DNA of 64,000 nucleotides from an uncultured Pelagibacteraceae bacterium. Lineage in GTDB: Bacteria > Pseudomonadota > Alphaproteobacteria > Pelagibacterales > Pelagibacteraceae. The stretch lies in contig CACLHJ010000001.1 in assembly GCA_902606645.1 (NCBI GenBank), positions 1-64,000 on the forward strand, read 5' to 3'. Below the pieces are notes generated by a model. That model worked only from the letters and a program-made list of their open reading frames with translations. It made no database searches and was not told the origin of the DNA. A program made the position numbers and the translations under genes. Below, piece by piece: positions 10,344 through 21,037 of the stretch; within the stretch, counting starts at the first letter, position 1, and the number at the start of each line of letters is the position of its first letter.

Positions 10344-11123
10344 TTAAACATTAGCTGTAGCTAACATTTTCTTGATTTCAGCAATTGCTTTTGCTGGATT
10401 TAACCCCTTAGGACAAGCACTGGTACAATTTAGAATAGTATGACATCTATAAAGTTTTAGTTCATCAGCAACTTTTTTTAATCTTGCTTTTCTTTCGTCA
10501 TCTCGACTATCAACAATCCATCTATAAGCCTGCAAAAGCACTGCGGGTCCTAAATATTTGTCTCCATTCCACCAATAACTAGGGCACGAAGTAGAACAAC
10601 ATGCACACATTATACATTCATATGCACCATCTAATTTTGCTCTATCTTCTTTTGATTGAAAAATCTCAGTTGTATCTTTAGATGAATTATTTTTTAACCA
10701 AGGCTCAATAGACTGGTACTGTTTATAAAGACCATCTAAGTCACCTATTAAATCTCTCTTCACTTTTAAATGAGGCAAAGGATAAATTTCTATATCGCCA
10801 TCTATTTCAGCATGAGGTTTTGTACAAGCAAGACCATTTTTACCTCCCATGTTCATAGCACATGAACCACAAACACCATGAGCGCACGATCTTCTATATG
10901 CCAGAGTTGGGTCTATTTCATTTTTAATTTTGTTCAAAATGTCTAAAACTTTTGAAGGACAATTGTCCATATCAACTTCGTAAGTATCAATTCTTGGATT
11001 TTCTTCTGTAGATGGATCCCATCTATAAACATTAACTTTACGAATATTTTTTGACCCTGTCTTATCTTTGAAATATTTCCCTTTATTTACCTCAGAATTT
11101 TTAGGTAAACTTATTTGAGCCAT
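10344..11123 (-). CDS. sdhB: Succinate dehydrogenase iron-sulfur subunit
   Basis: This electron-transfer subunit of complex II carries 2Fe-2S, 4Fe-4S and 3Fe-4S centres. The plant-type ferredoxin cysteines are in [18 protein letters not shown] with a later Cys in LACTK. The 4Fe-4S ligands are in [16 protein letters not shown], and the 3Fe-4S ligands in [17 protein letters not shown]. Its 259-aa length is normal. The start ATG overlaps the sdhA stop by one base (11123), a typical coupling. It passes electrons from the SdhA FAD to ubiquinone at the SdhCD membrane anchor. Confidence 0.97.
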   Translation of the reverse strand: MAQISLPKNSEVNKGKYFKDKTGSKNIRKVNVYRWDPSTEENPRIDTYEVDMDNCPSKVLDILNKIKNEIDPTLAYRRSCAHGVCGSCAMNMGGKNGLACTKPHAEIDGDIEIYPLPHLKVKRDLIGDLDGLYKQYQSIEPWLKNNSSKDTTEIFQSKEDRAKLDGAYECIMCACCSTSCPSYWWNGDKYLGPAVLLQAYRWIVDSRDDERKARLKKVADELKLYRCHTILNCTSACPKGLNPAKAIAEIKKMLATANV

Positions 11124-12898
11124 TAATAAACTCTTTCTTGAGGTGGAAAATATTGGACTTCATTAGTCAATGTTGAATTATGAACAGGTCTGTATGTTAT
11201 TTTAGTATCTTTTCCATCACACCAAGCAAGTGTGTGCTGCATAAATTTTTTATCATCTCTGTTAGGATAATCCTCTCTTGCATGAGCTCCTCTACTCTCT
11301 TTTCTATGATATGCAGAGTCTACTGTGGTTACTGCTTGTCTAATTAAATTATCAAACTCTAAGGTTTCTACTAAATCTGTATTAAAAACTAAAGATCTGT
11401 CCTTAACTGAGATTGAGTCCATGCCATCATAAGTTTTTCTAATTTCGTTAACACCTTCCTCTAAATTTTTTTCTGTTCTAAACACTGCGCATTTTGACTG
11501 CATTGTTTTTTGCATTGCTAGTCTTAATTCTGCAGTACTATTATCTCCCTGTGCATTTCTTAATTTATCAAATCTATCTAAACACTTCTGAGTTTCTGTC
11601 TCCGGGATTTCTTCATGAGGTGCACCTGGTTTGATTAGTTCAGCTGCTCTTTTTGCTGCGGCTCTTCCAAACACAACTAAATCAATTAAAGAATTTGACC
11701 CAAGTCTATTAGCTCCATGAACTGATACACATGCTGCTTCTCCAATTGCCATCAGGCCTGGTACTGTTTTTTCTGATCCATTAACTGTTAAAACTTCTGC
11801 TTTATAATTAGTTGGAATTCCACCCATATTATAATGAACAGTAGGAACAACTGGGATTGGCTCCTTTGTTACATCAACATTCGCAAATAATCTCGCTGCT
11901 TCAGTGATCCCTGGAAGTCTATTCTCAATTACACTTTTATCTAAATGACTTAAATGTAAATGAACATGATCCTGATCTTTTCCTACACCTCTTCCCTCAT
12001 TAATTTCTATCGACATTGATCTACTCACAACATCTCTTGATGCTAAATCTTTCGCATTTGGAGCATATCTTTCCATAAATCTTTCACCTTTAGAGTTTAC
12101 TAGATATCCTCCCTCTCCTCTAACGCCTTCAGAAATTAATGTTCCGTGTCCGTAAATACCAGTTGGGTGAAATTGAACAAACTCCATATCTTGTAATGGC
12201 AATCCTGCTCTCAATACCATTGCATTTCCATCTCCTGTACACGTATGCGCAGAAGTTGCTGAATAATAAACTTTTCCATATCCACCTGTTGCTATAATTA
12301 CCGTATGAGCTCTAAATCGATGAATTGTTCCATCATTCAAATTCCAAGCTATTAATCCTTTACACTCTCCATCTTTCATCAATAAATCTAATGCAAAATA
12401 TTCTATAAAAAATTCTGTATTATGTTTCAAAGCTTGGCCATAAAGAGTGTGTAGTATAGCGTGTCCAGTTCTATCTGCAGCTGCACATGTCCTTTGGACT
12501 ATTCCATTTCCATAATTTTTTGTCATTCCTCCAAATGGTCTTTGATAAATTTTTCCCTCATCTGTTCGACTAAATGGAACTCCATATTTTTCTAATTCTA
12601 AGACTGCTTTTGGTGCTTCTTTACACAAATACTCGATGCTATCTTGATCTCCTAACCAATCAGCCCCCTTAACAGTATCATACATATGCCATCTCCAGTC
12701 ATCTTCACCCATATTTCCAAGCGCAGCAGAAATTCCACCCTGCGCTGCAGATGTATGACTTCTGGTTGGAAATACTTTTGAGATACATGCGGTTTTTAAT
12801 CCTGCTTCACTCAAACCAACAGCAGCTCTTAGTCCTGATCCACCAGCACCTAAAACTACAACGTCATATTCGTGATCTATAATATTGTATGAACTCAT
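11123..12898 (-). CDS. sdhA: Succinate dehydrogenase flavoprotein subunit
   Basis: This catalytic subunit oxidises succinate to fumarate on a covalently bound FAD. At 591 aa it is full length. Visible are the FAD motif [13 protein letters not shown], the FAD-attachment histidine region [13 protein letters not shown], the active-site stretch [23 protein letters not shown], and the [11 protein letters not shown] and [14 protein letters not shown] elements. The C-terminus ends with [18 protein letters not shown]-type complex II residues. It overlaps sdhD by one base (12898) and sdhB by one base, so sdhC-D-A-B form a compact operon. Confidence 0.98.
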   Translation of the reverse strand: MSSYNIIDHEYDVVVLGAGGSGLRAAVGLSEAGLKTACISKVFPTRSHTSAAQGGISAALGNMGEDDWRWHMYDTVKGADWLGDQDSIEYLCKEAPKAVLELEKYGVPFSRTDEGKIYQRPFGGMTKNYGNGIVQRTCAAADRTGHAILHTLYGQALKHNTEFFIEYFALDLLMKDGECKGLIAWNLNDGTIHRFRAHTVIIATGGYGKVYYSATSAHTCTGDGNAMVLRAGLPLQDMEFVQFHPTGIYGHGTLISEGVRGEGGYLVNSKGERFMERYAPNAKDLASRDVVSRSMSIEINEGRGVGKDQDHVHLHLSHLDKSVIENRLPGITEAARLFANVDVTKEPIPVVPTVHYNMGGIPTNYKAEVLTVNGSEKTVPGLMAIGEAACVSVHGANRLGSNSLIDLVVFGRAAAKRAAELIKPGAPHEEIPETETQKCLDRFDKLRNAQGDNSTAELRLAMQKTMQSKCAVFRTEKNLEEGVNEIRKTYDGMDSISVKDRSLVFNTDLVETLEFDNLIRQAVTTVDSAYHRKESRGAHAREDYPNRDDKKFMQHTLAWCDGKDTKITYRPVHNSTLTNEVQYFPPQERVY

Positions 12899-13224
12899 TA
12901 TTTTAGATTAAATATAATAATTATTGTTAAAAATGAAATACCTATAGCAGAAATATACAAAAGTCTGTTTGCGACATTTTTGATTTTTTCATTAGCAATA
13001 TAGTCCTCAAAAACCTCACTAATAGTTAATGATGAGAAAAAAAATGCAAATATAATAAATAAACTAAAGAGAAATTTATTTATTGGGATGATAAAAAAAT
13101 TTAAAATTTCTGAATAGCCTTGATCGTAAATAGATACAAAACTTAAAATAAACCAAAGCATAAGGGGTAATAAAATTACTGATGAAGCTTTTGTAAAAAT
13201 CCATTTTTTTGTTGCTAAATTCAT
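12898..13224 (-). CDS. sdhD: Succinate dehydrogenase membrane anchor subunit
   Basis: This is a small hydrophobic subunit that helps bind heme b and ubiquinone. I choose the ATG at 13224 ([15 protein letters not shown]), giving 108 aa. An earlier in-frame start would overlap sdhC and add an atypical MVEIFF extension. Three membrane segments are visible, about residues 14-34, 45-72 and 86-107. Sequence conservation in SdhD is low, so the assignment depends on size, topology and its position between sdhC and sdhA; the [15 protein letters not shown] opening is typical of the family. Confidence 0.9.
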   Translation of the reverse strand: MNLATKKWIFTKASSVILLPLMLWFILSFVSIYDQGYSEILNFFIIPINKFLFSLFIIFAFFFSSLTISEVFEDYIANEKIKNVANRLLYISAIGISFLTIIIIFNLK

Positions 13225-13225
13225 A

Positions 13226-13618
13226 TTAAAAAAAATTTCTACCAATTAAATAAATAGCTACCGTAAGCAGGAATGAACCAAATATAACAAGCAAGCCTGT
13301 TATACGAGTTGTTTGTAATTCAAAACCATATCCCATATCCATTATTAGATGTCTTATTTCACTCAAAACTTGGAAACTAAATGACCAAACGATTCCTAAA
13401 ACAACAAACTTACCAAAAATTGAGTTAAGAAAAAAATTTATTAAAGTGTAATTTGCTTCACCTAGAATTAACCAGCCAGACCAAATACAAATAAATGTAA
13501 TAGCTATAATATTAATTATACCTGTTATTCTATGAGAAATTGATACCAATGAAGAGATATGCCATCTATAAATTTGTATATGTGGTGAAAGTGGTTTTTT
13601 ATCTTCCATAAAAATCAT
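13226..13618 (-). CDS. sdhC: Succinate dehydrogenase cytochrome b556 subunit
   Basis: This membrane subunit carries the conserved opening RPLSPHxxIYRW, here KPLSPHIQIYRWHISSLVSISHRITG. The SxxHRxTG element lines the quinone site, and the second helix region has EIRHLIMDMG, the usual His-containing heme-ligand segment. Three transmembrane helices fit the 130-aa length. Two possible ATG starts exist at 13618 and 13609. Both overlap the end of asd (which stops at 13599), so expression is probably coupled to asd. It ends one base before the sdhD start codon. Confidence 0.95.
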   Translation of the reverse strand: MIFMEDKKPLSPHIQIYRWHISSLVSISHRITGIINIIAITFICIWSGWLILGEANYTLINFFLNSIFGKFVVLGIVWSFSFQVLSEIRHLIMDMGYGFELQTTRITGLLVIFGSFLLTVAIYLIGRNFF

Positions 13619-14609
13619 TTGTAATCAAACTTTCAGCAATTTGTACTGCGTTCAATGCCGCTCCTTTTACTAAATTATCTGATACGATCCACAAATTTAT
13701 TGTATTTTCACGAGACTCATCCAATCTTATTCTTGAAATAAAAGTTTCAAATTTATCCTCAGCCTCTACTGGTGTTATGTAACCCCCATCCTGATGTTCA
13801 TCAATAACCTTGCACCCAGGGGAGGTAGATAGAACTTTTCTTATTTCATCCAAATCACATTTTTTATTAAATTCTACATTTGCACTAATGCAGTGAGAAA
13901 CAAGAACAGGTATCCTAACACAAGTAGAAGTTACTTTAATTTTTTTATCTAAAATCTTTTTAATTTCGTCAGTAGTTTTTTGTTCCTCTTTTGTATAACC
14001 ATTTTCTAAAAAACTATCAATATGAGGAATTGCATTAAAGGCTATTTGCTTAGTAAAATTTTTTGAGTCTATTTCTTTATTTTGAAAATAATCCTCTGTT
14101 TGAGATAATAATTCATCCATAGCTGATTTACCTGCTCCAGATACTGACTGATATGTAGATGCGACTATACGATTTATATTGTACAAATCATGCAGAGGTT
14201 TTAAAGCCACAACAACTGGAATCACTGAACAATTAGCATTAGCGATAATATTTTTATTTTTTACATCAGATAATTTTTTTGAATTAACTTCAGGAACAAT
14301 TAATGGAATATCAGGGTCTTTTCTAAAATATTTTGAATTGTCTATAACAATAGTTTTGTCAGCAGCAACATGAGCCCATTTTTCAGCTACCTCGCTTCCT
14401 GCTGCAAAAAAAGCAATTTTAACAGAGGAGAAATCAAATTTTTCAAGATTAGTTACTGTGTGTTCTTTTCCATTATAGTTAATTTTTTTTCCTTCACTAT
14501 TTTTTGAAGCTAATAAAAAAAGATTTTCAATATTTATTTGTTTCTTCTCTAGAATTTCTATTATTTTTCTACCAACATTTCCTGTTGCACCTACAATTGC
14601 TATATTCAT
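13599..14609 (-). CDS. asd: Aspartate-semialdehyde dehydrogenase
   Basis: It reduces beta-aspartyl phosphate to aspartate semialdehyde with NADPH, the branch point to lysine/diaminopimelate, threonine and methionine. The 336-aa protein begins MNIAIVGATGNVGRKIIEIL (NADPH fold). The catalytic cysteine is in NANCSVIPVV, preceded by IDNSKYFR. The YQSVSGAGKSAMDEL segment and the CVRIPVLVSHCISANVEF substrate-binding element are typical. It sits upstream of sdhC in the same direction and overlaps it by 11-20 bases. DapF, another diaminopimelate enzyme, is encoded later in the window but not in the same unit. Confidence 0.96.
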   Translation of the reverse strand: MNIAIVGATGNVGRKIIEILEKKQINIENLFLLASKNSEGKKINYNGKEHTVTNLEKFDFSSVKIAFFAAGSEVAEKWAHVAADKTIVIDNSKYFRKDPDIPLIVPEVNSKKLSDVKNKNIIANANCSVIPVVVALKPLHDLYNINRIVASTYQSVSGAGKSAMDELLSQTEDYFQNKEIDSKNFTKQIAFNAIPHIDSFLENGYTKEEQKTTDEIKKILDKKIKVTSTCVRIPVLVSHCISANVEFNKKCDLDEIRKVLSTSPGCKVIDEHQDGGYITPVEAEDKFETFISRIRLDESRENTINLWIVSDNLVKGAALNAVQIAESLITNDFYGR

Positions 14610-14630
14610 AAAACCAAATGACTTTTAATT

Positions 14631-15740
14631 TTAGACGAGGGGTAAATCACAAACAGAACCCACATATATTTTTTCATTAATTTCTATATTAAACTGATTT
14701 TTTGCATTCCAGTAGGGTTTATTAATCATTGCAATTCCAATAACTTTGTTAAATGTGGGAGAAAATGTGGCTGATCTAACATATCCAACTACTTCTTTAC
14801 TATCAGCAAATAAAGTTTTTTCACAATACATATCAATTTTATTGTGTTCAATTTTTACACCCATAAGTTTTCTAGTTATTCCTTTTTCTCGTATTTTCTT
14901 AAGTTTTTCTTTACCTAAAAAATCAACATCGCTGTCTAGGTGAATAAATTTATCAAAATTTGCTTCAAACGGATTGTCTCTGTTGTCAAAATCATTTCCG
15001 TATGACAATAGTGCACCCTCTATTCTCTCAATTAAATTTGGGCAACCTGGCTTAACATTAAATTCTTTTCCCTCTTCAAATAAATAATCATATAAATTCT
15101 GACCTGCAATATCGTTATCAACATAGACTTCAAATCCACCTTGTTTGGACCATCCAGATCTTGCAATAAAATATTTGTGACCTTTTAATTCAAAGTAATC
15201 AAAATTAAAAAATTTTAATTTTCTAATCTCTTCACCAAATAATTTTGACATTAAATCGTCAGCTAAAGGCCCTTGAACAGCTAAAATATTTACATTTGGT
15301 TCATTAATTTCAACTTCAAATTTGTTTCCAGCTGCAAGTCCTTTTGCAAAAAATATTACATCTGCATCAGCTATAGACAACCACCATTTATCCTCTGCAA
15401 GTTTATTAATTATTGGGTCGTTAACTAAAAGTCCATCGTTATCAATTAATGGAGCGTAATAACATTTTCCAACTTTTGATTTAGATAAATCTCTACAAGT
15501 CATTAATTGAACTAATTTAGATGAATCTTTTCCAGAGATTTCAACTTGTCTCTCTGCTGCAACATCCCAAACTTGAACATATTTTTTTAAGTGATGATAG
15601 TCGCTTTCTAAAGATTTAAATGACGCTGGAAGTAACATATGATTATAAACTGTGTAGCTGCTCACACCATGAGCTTCTATTCTGTCAGTATAAGGTGTAC
15701 TTCGTAGTCTTCTTGATTTTGCTATAGAAAAGTTTTTCAT
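14631..15740 (-). CDS. dmdA: DMSP demethylase (tetrahydrofolate-dependent)
   Basis: DmdA transfers a methyl group from dimethylsulfoniopropionate to tetrahydrofolate, giving methylmercaptopropionate. It is a GcvT-like aminomethyltransferase-fold protein. The 369-aa length and the opening [18 protein letters not shown] agree with my memory of the Pelagibacter enzyme, as do [54 protein letters not shown] and [12 protein letters not shown]. These specific residues separate it from glycine-cleavage T protein and sarcosine dehydrogenase relatives. It is overlapped by 4 bases by the upstream hydrolase gene and lies downstream of CoA-ligase and acyl-CoA dehydrogenase genes that fit the next pathway steps. 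Confidence 0.95.
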   Translation of the reverse strand: MKNFSIAKSRRLRSTPYTDRIEAHGVSSYTVYNHMLLPASFKSLESDYHHLKKYVQVWDVAAERQVEISGKDSSKLVQLMTCRDLSKSKVGKCYYAPLIDNDGLLVNDPIINKLAEDKWWLSIADADVIFFAKGLAAGNKFEVEINEPNVNILAVQGPLADDLMSKLFGEEIRKLKFFNFDYFELKGHKYFIARSGWSKQGGFEVYVDNDIAGQNLYDYLFEEGKEFNVKPGCPNLIERIEGALLSYGNDFDNRDNPFEANFDKFIHLDSDVDFLGKEKLKKIREKGITRKLMGVKIEHNKIDMYCEKTLFADSKEVVGYVRSATFSPTFNKVIGIAMINKPYWNAKNQFNIEINEKIYVGSVCDLPLV

Positions 15741-16513
15741 TTTTTTAAAAATTCTAGGACCTTTTCTCTCATTTCAAATGCTTTTTCAATCATAATCATA
15801 TGACCACAACCTTCGAAAATATGGGTAGATGAATTTTTTACCAGATTTGAAAATTTTTTTCCTACTTCTATGTTAACCATCTTATCAAGTGCACCAAATA
15901 TAAACATGCTTGGACAATTTATTGAGCCAGCAGCCTCTTTACCGTTTGAGTAATTGTTACAAGCAATAAGATCTACAGCCAATATTTCACTTATATCTCT
16001 TGGCGATTGAATAATCCTTTCAATTGGATTACCACCGATAAATTTTTTTGACCCCTCATACCCCCACTTCATCATCAATTTAACAGCATCTGAGTCTCCA
16101 TTTTTTGCTAATTCAATTAAATCTGGATGAACCGGCATTTTATAAGAACCACCAACAAAAATTAATTTTTTTATTCTAGTTGGATATTTATGAGCAAATT
16201 CTAAAATTTCTAAACATCCCTGAGAGTGTCCAATTAAAACTAAATCATTTAAATTTAACTGAATAAATGCTTTTTCTAACCAATCTGTGATTTTTTCTAT
16301 AGTATTAATACAGGGACCATCGGAATTTCCATGTCCAGGTAAATCTATTGATAAAACATTAAAATTTTGATTTGAAAAAAATTGCTCCGTTAAAGACCAA
16401 ATAATGTGTGACATCCCACTCCCATGCAAAAATACAATTGTTTGTTTTTTTGGGTCAATACCTTGACCTGCATCTGATACATGGACATTTTTATTTTCTA
16501 CTTGGAAAATCAA
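15737..16513 (-). CDS. Alpha/beta hydrolase in the dmd cluster
   Basis: This 258-aa cytoplasmic alpha/beta hydrolase has no signal peptide. The oxyanion segment is [12 protein letters not shown], the nucleophile elbow GHSQG (Ser in [13 protein letters not shown]), an acidic residue lies near [11 protein letters not shown], and the catalytic His is in [12 protein letters not shown]. The substrate cannot be read from the sequence. Its start is 8 bases after the CoA-ligase stop and its last codons overlap dmdA by 4 bases, so it is locked into the dmd unit. A thioesterase- or esterase-like role on a DMSP-derived CoA intermediate is an inference from position only. Confidence 0.8.
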   Translation of the reverse strand: MIFQVENKNVHVSDAGQGIDPKKQTIVFLHGSGMSHIIWSLTEQFFSNQNFNVLSIDLPGHGNSDGPCINTIEKITDWLEKAFIQLNLNDLVLIGHSQGCLEILEFAHKYPTRIKKLIFVGGSYKMPVHPDLIELAKNGDSDAVKLMMKWGYEGSKKFIGGNPIERIIQSPRDISEILAVDLIACNNYSNGKEAAGSINCPSMFIFGALDKMVNIEVGKKFSNLVKNSSTHIFEGCGHMIMIEKAFEMREKVLEFLKK

Positions 16514-16521
16514 ATAATTAC

Positions 16522-18138
16522 CTAGAATTGTTTTCTTAGTTCAAACTTCTGAATTTTTCCTGTAGAGGTTTTTGGTAGCTCACAGAAAATTACTTTTTTT
16601 GGTACTTTAAATCCTGCTAAAGTTTCTTTACAAAAATCAATTAATTCTTTTTCACTTGCTGGTTTATCTTTTACCATTTCGATAAAGGCACATGGAACTT
16701 CACCCCATTTCTCGTCAGGTTTTGCAACTACAGCTGCAATAGAAACTGACGGATGTTTAGAAAGAGTATTTTCAATTTCAATCGAAGAAATATTTTCTCC
16801 TCCAGAAATAATTATATCTTTAGATCTATCTTGTATTTTTACATATCCATCAGGATGCATCACAGCTAAATCACCAGTGTGAAACCAGCCTCCCTTCATA
16901 GCCTTATCTGTAGCATCTTTATCTTTAAAGTATCCTTTCATTACTACATTACCTCTAATCATTATTTCACCAATAGTTTTGCCATCCTTTGGAACTTCTT
17001 TCATGGTTTCAGGATCTAATATTGTTACACCTTCTGTATTTGGGTATCTTACACCCTGCCTTGCTTTAATTTCATTTTGTTTATCCTCATCTAAATCATT
17101 CCACTCATCATTCCAAGCACATTGGGTAACATGTCCATATGTTTCTGTAAGCCCATAAACATGCATTACCTCAAAACCCAGAGCTTTCATTTTTTTAAAG
17201 ATTATACTAGGAGGAGGCGCTCCAGCAGTTAAAACATAAACTTTATTTTTTAATTTTTTTCTGTCAGCTTCTGGGGCACCAGTAATCATGTTTAAAACAA
17301 TAGGTGCTCCACCAAAATGCGTTACATCGTATTTATCAATTAGTTCAAATATTTTTTTAATATCTATATTTCTCAAACAAATAGTCCTTCCGTTCAACAT
17401 CGGGATCGTCCACGGGTAACACCAACCATTACAATGAAACATTGGTACAATTGTTAAAAAATTTAATCGGTTGGGCATATTCCATGCAACAGAACTTCCT
17501 GTAGACATTAAATAAGCACCTCTGTGGTGATACACTACACCTTTTGGATTTCCAGTTGTGCCTGAAGTATAACTTAAAGAAATAGACTGCCACTCATCAT
17601 CAGGCATTTGCCAGTCATAATTTTCGTCCCCAGTATTTAAAAAATTTTCATATTCATGCTCACCAATTTTTTCACACTTTGATTGGTCGGCATATTTGTC
17701 ATTTATATCTATAATTGTAATTTTTTTATCTAAGGTTTTTAGAGCTTTTTTAACTTCTGTATGTAACTGTCTATCAACGACTAAAACTTTTGCATCACTA
17801 TGATTTAAAATATATGCAATCGTGTTTGCATCTAATCTAATATTAATTGTATTTAAAACTGCTCCTGTCATAGGAACGGAGTAGTGTGCTTCAAATATTT
17901 CAGGTGTATTAAATGCTAAGAATGAAACAGTATCACCTTTTTTAATACCAATTTTAGATAATGCACTGGCAAATTTTACTGCTCTTTTGTAAACTTCACT
18001 CCAAGTATAATTTCTGTCTTCATATACTATCGCTTCATAGTTTGGATAAATTTCTGTTGCTCTTTTTAAAAATGTTAAAGGAGTTAACGGAACATGATTA
18101 GCTTGGTTTTTGTCCAAATTAGTATCATAATGACTCAT
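16522..18138 (-). CDS. dmdB: Acyl-CoA ligase, probable methylmercaptopropionate-CoA ligase (DmdB-like)
   Basis: This is an ANL-superfamily adenylating enzyme of 538 aa. The P-loop-like motif is LSYTSGTTGNPKGVVYHHR, the A5 motif VYGLTETYGHVT, A7 is GWFHTGDLAVMHPDGYVKIQDRSKD, the hinge region is IISGGENISSIEIE, and the catalytic lysine is in PKTSTGKIQKFELR. The family activates medium or short acids, including methylmercaptopropionate in the DMSP demethylation pathway. Specificity is inferred from its place between dmdA and a DmdC-like dehydrogenase with a 2-base gap to the latter; a general fatty-acid CoA ligase is the alternative. Confidence 0.8.
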   Translation of the reverse strand: MSHYDTNLDKNQANHVPLTPLTFLKRATEIYPNYEAIVYEDRNYTWSEVYKRAVKFASALSKIGIKKGDTVSFLAFNTPEIFEAHYSVPMTGAVLNTINIRLDANTIAYILNHSDAKVLVVDRQLHTEVKKALKTLDKKITIIDINDKYADQSKCEKIGEHEYENFLNTGDENYDWQMPDDEWQSISLSYTSGTTGNPKGVVYHHRGAYLMSTGSSVAWNMPNRLNFLTIVPMFHCNGWCYPWTIPMLNGRTICLRNIDIKKIFELIDKYDVTHFGGAPIVLNMITGAPEADRKKLKNKVYVLTAGAPPPSIIFKKMKALGFEVMHVYGLTETYGHVTQCAWNDEWNDLDEDKQNEIKARQGVRYPNTEGVTILDPETMKEVPKDGKTIGEIMIRGNVVMKGYFKDKDATDKAMKGGWFHTGDLAVMHPDGYVKIQDRSKDIIISGGENISSIEIENTLSKHPSVSIAAVVAKPDEKWGEVPCAFIEMVKDKPASEKELIDFCKETLAGFKVPKKVIFCELPKTSTGKIQKFELRKQF

Positions 18139-18140
18139 TG

Positions 18141-19904
18141 CTAAATAAAATTAAATTTCATTATATTTGAGCTTCCAGAAATTGCGGATTTATAATGATA
18201 CTCTGCTCTAGGCAATACTTTTTCAAAATAAAATTTAGCTGTATTGATTTTATCAGAGTAAAAGTCTTTATTTTTCTCATAGTCATTAAAACTAACTTCT
18301 AAAACTTTTATCCAAGAATACGCAATTGAAACATATCCAAGTGTTCTTAAATAATCATTTGCTGCTGCACTTACATCATCTTTTTCAATTTTACTTTGAT
18401 CACTGATCCAGCCTGTAAACTTGGATAATATATCTAGGTAATGATTTAATTCTTTTGAAAAAGTTTCAACTTTTCCTTTTTTACTTTCACACTCGGACTT
18501 AACCATGTCTAAAAATCTAGCAATTACATTGCCATTTTTATTCGATAATTTTCTAAATACTAAATCAGCTGCCTGAACTGAGTTTGTTCCCTCATAAATA
18601 GGAGTAATACGATTATCTCGATATAATTGCTCAATTCCTTGATCTTTTGTATACCCGTACCCACCATGAATTTGCATTGCATCATTTGTTATTTCCATGG
18701 CTAAATCAGTAAACAATGATTTTACTACTGGTGTCATTAATGAAACATAATCGGATGCTTCTTGTTTTATTTTTTCTTCAGGGTGATAAAGGCTAACCTC
18801 TGTTTGTTGAGATAACCAAAAACATAATGCTCTTTCTCCCTCAATTATTGATTTCATATTTAGTAAAGATTTTCTTATATCAGCATGTTCAATTATAAAA
18901 TCTGCACCATTAGTTGACTTGGTATTATTTGTTTTTCCTTGTTTTCTCTCTTTCGCATATGCAAGTGAGTTCTGATAAGCAATTTCGGATAGGCCTAAAC
19001 CCTGTATCCCAACTACTATTCTCTCTAAATTCATCATTGTAAACATCGCACTTAAACCTTTGTCTTTGGCTCCAATCATATAACCAGTTGCATCATCAAA
19101 ATTTAAAACACAGGTAGCCGAACCCTTTATACCCATTTTACTTTCAATTGATCCTGTTGATACCCCATTCCTTGGGCCAATGGTTCCATCTTCGTTAACT
19201 ATAAACTTAGGGACTAAAAATAAACTTATGCCTTTAGTTCCAGCAGAAGAATCTGTAGCTCTAGCAATTACCAAGTGAATTATATTTTCTGTCAAATCCT
19301 GATCGCCAGAGGTTATGAATATTTTTTGACCACTTAGTTTATATGTTCCATCAGTTTGTTTTTCAGCTTTAGTCTTTAGAAGTCCTAAATCAGTTCCACA
19401 AACTGGTTCCGTTAAACACATTGTGCCACTCCATTTACCCTCAACCATTTTTGGTAAATATTTGTTCTTTATTTCATCTGTAGCATGATGATTAATACAA
19501 TTATAAGCCCCAATACTTAATTCACTATAAAGTTTAAATGACAAGCTTGCAGATGATAACATTTCGTCGAAAAAAGCGCTTACAGTTTTAGGCATCCCTT
19601 GACCACCATATTTTGGATCACATGATAATGATGTCCATCCATCTTCAATATATTTTTGGTACGCCTCTTTATAACCTGGGGGAGTTCTTACAACTCCATT
19701 TTCCAACACTGCAGGATTTTCATCTCCTATTTTTGCAAGTGGTAATATTAAATTTTGATTTATTTTAGCTGCTTCCTCTAAAATATCTTTTACTAAATCA
19801 GAATTAACTTCATTATATTTTTCTAATTCATTATAGTTTTTATTGTCTCTTAACTTGTCATAAAGAAACATCATATCTTTTACTGGAGCTGTATAACTTG
19901 GCAT
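18141..19904 (-). CDS. dmdC: Acyl-CoA dehydrogenase, probable methylmercaptopropionyl-CoA dehydrogenase (DmdC-like)
   Basis: This is a long-form acyl-CoA dehydrogenase of 587 aa, as in the DmdC/FadE5-like group, not the usual 380-390 aa. The N-terminal MPSYTAPVKDMMFL opening is typical of this subgroup. Flavin and substrate motifs include MCLTEPVCGTDLG, FITSGDQDLTENI and MQIHGGYGYTKDQGIEQLYRDNRITPIYEGTNSVQAADL. DmdC oxidises MMPA-CoA to methylthioacryloyl-CoA. It is the first gene of the dmd unit, 26 bases downstream of leuB. The closing hydratase step (DmdD) is not encoded here, so another crotonase family member would be needed. Confidence 0.8.
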   Translation of the reverse strand: MPSYTAPVKDMMFLYDKLRDNKNYNELEKYNEVNSDLVKDILEEAAKINQNLILPLAKIGDENPAVLENGVVRTPPGYKEAYQKYIEDGWTSLSCDPKYGGQGMPKTVSAFFDEMLSSASLSFKLYSELSIGAYNCINHHATDEIKNKYLPKMVEGKWSGTMCLTEPVCGTDLGLLKTKAEKQTDGTYKLSGQKIFITSGDQDLTENIIHLVIARATDSSAGTKGISLFLVPKFIVNEDGTIGPRNGVSTGSIESKMGIKGSATCVLNFDDATGYMIGAKDKGLSAMFTMMNLERIVVGIQGLGLSEIAYQNSLAYAKERKQGKTNNTKSTNGADFIIEHADIRKSLLNMKSIIEGERALCFWLSQQTEVSLYHPEEKIKQEASDYVSLMTPVVKSLFTDLAMEITNDAMQIHGGYGYTKDQGIEQLYRDNRITPIYEGTNSVQAADLVFRKLSNKNGNVIARFLDMVKSECESKKGKVETFSKELNHYLDILSKFTGWISDQSKIEKDDVSAAANDYLRTLGYVSIAYSWIKVLEVSFNDYEKNKDFYSDKINTAKFYFEKVLPRAEYHYKSAISGSSNIMKFNFI

Positions 19905-19930
19905 TTTAAAACTTTAGAATAATTATAGAT

Positions 19931-21037
19931 TTATTGCAATTTTGAAATTATCGCATCACCCATTGCTGTAGTTGATACCTCTTTCATTCCATCTGATAGA
20001 ATATCTTTAGTTCTTAAGCCATCATTTAACACCTGCTGTACTGCTTTTTCTAATGCATCAGCCTCATTATCAAGGTCTAAAGAATATCTTAGAGCCATAG
20101 CAAAACTTAAAATAGAAGCAATAGGATTTGCTATCGATTTACCAGCAATATCAGGTGCTGAACCATGAATAGGTTCGTACATGGCTCTCATTTCTCCATC
20201 CTTATTTTTTGCACCTAAAGATGCTGATGGTAATAGGCCTAAAGAACCTGTTAGCATTGAAGCTTGATCTGAAAGCATATCACCAAATAAATTATCAGTT
20301 ACAATTACGTCAAATTGTTTAGGATTTCTTAATAGCTGCATTGCACAATTGTCAGCGAGCATATGGCTTAATTCCACATCTTTAAATTCTTTATCATGAA
20401 GTTCTTGAACTTCTTCCTTCCATAACTGTCCAGCTTCCATAACATTTGATTTTTCACAAGAAGTTACTTTATTTGATCTTTTTCTTGCTAGATCAAATGC
20501 GATACGTGCTACCCTTACAATTTCACTAGTCGTATATGTATGAGTATTTATTCCTTTTCTCTCTCCGTTCTCAATTGGTTTAATTCCTCTTGGTTCACCA
20601 AAATATATTCCACCTGTAAGCTCTCTAACAATCATTATGTCTAAACCCGACACTACTTCTGGTTTTAAAGTTGAAGCACCTACCAATTGTTCAAAACATA
20701 TTGCCGGTCGTAAATTAGCAAATAGTTTTAGTTCTTTTCTTAATTTTAATAATGCTCTTTCTGGTTTTTTAGAAAATTCTACTTCATCCCATTTTGGTCC
20801 ACCTACCGCGCCTAACATAACAACTTCACTCTCTAAAGCTTTATAAAATACTTCATCAGTAATTGGTGTTCCATGTTTGTCATAAGAACAACCACCAGCA
20901 AGATCTTCGTCTACTTCAAAATCTAGTGATTTTTTATCATTAAACCAATTAATAATTTTTTTTACTTCACCTATTACTTCTGGACCAATACCGTCACCAG
21001 GTAATAAAAGAATTTTTCTTTTTTTTACCTTAATCAT
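19931..21037 (-). CDS. leuB: 3-isopropylmalate dehydrogenase
   Basis: This leucine-biosynthesis enzyme oxidatively decarboxylates 3-isopropylmalate with NAD+. The 368-aa protein has the N-terminal [11 protein letters not shown], substrate-binding arginines in [32 protein letters not shown], the metal-binding aspartates in [17 protein letters not shown], and the NAD site [13 protein letters not shown]. It overlaps leuD by 8 bases (21030-21037), which indicates translational coupling. leuC, leuD and leuB form a complete isomerisation-plus-oxidation unit; leuA is not in the window. Confidence 0.97.
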   Translation of the reverse strand: MIKVKKRKILLLPGDGIGPEVIGEVKKIINWFNDKKSLDFEVDEDLAGGCSYDKHGTPITDEVFYKALESEVVMLGAVGGPKWDEVEFSKKPERALLKLRKELKLFANLRPAICFEQLVGASTLKPEVVSGLDIMIVRELTGGIYFGEPRGIKPIENGERKGINTHTYTTSEIVRVARIAFDLARKRSNKVTSCEKSNVMEAGQLWKEEVQELHDKEFKDVELSHMLADNCAMQLLRNPKQFDVIVTDNLFGDMLSDQASMLTGSLGLLPSASLGAKNKDGEMRAMYEPIHGSAPDIAGKSIANPIASILSFAMALRYSLDLDNEADALEKAVQQVLNDGLRTKDILSDGMKEVSTTAMGDAIISKLQ

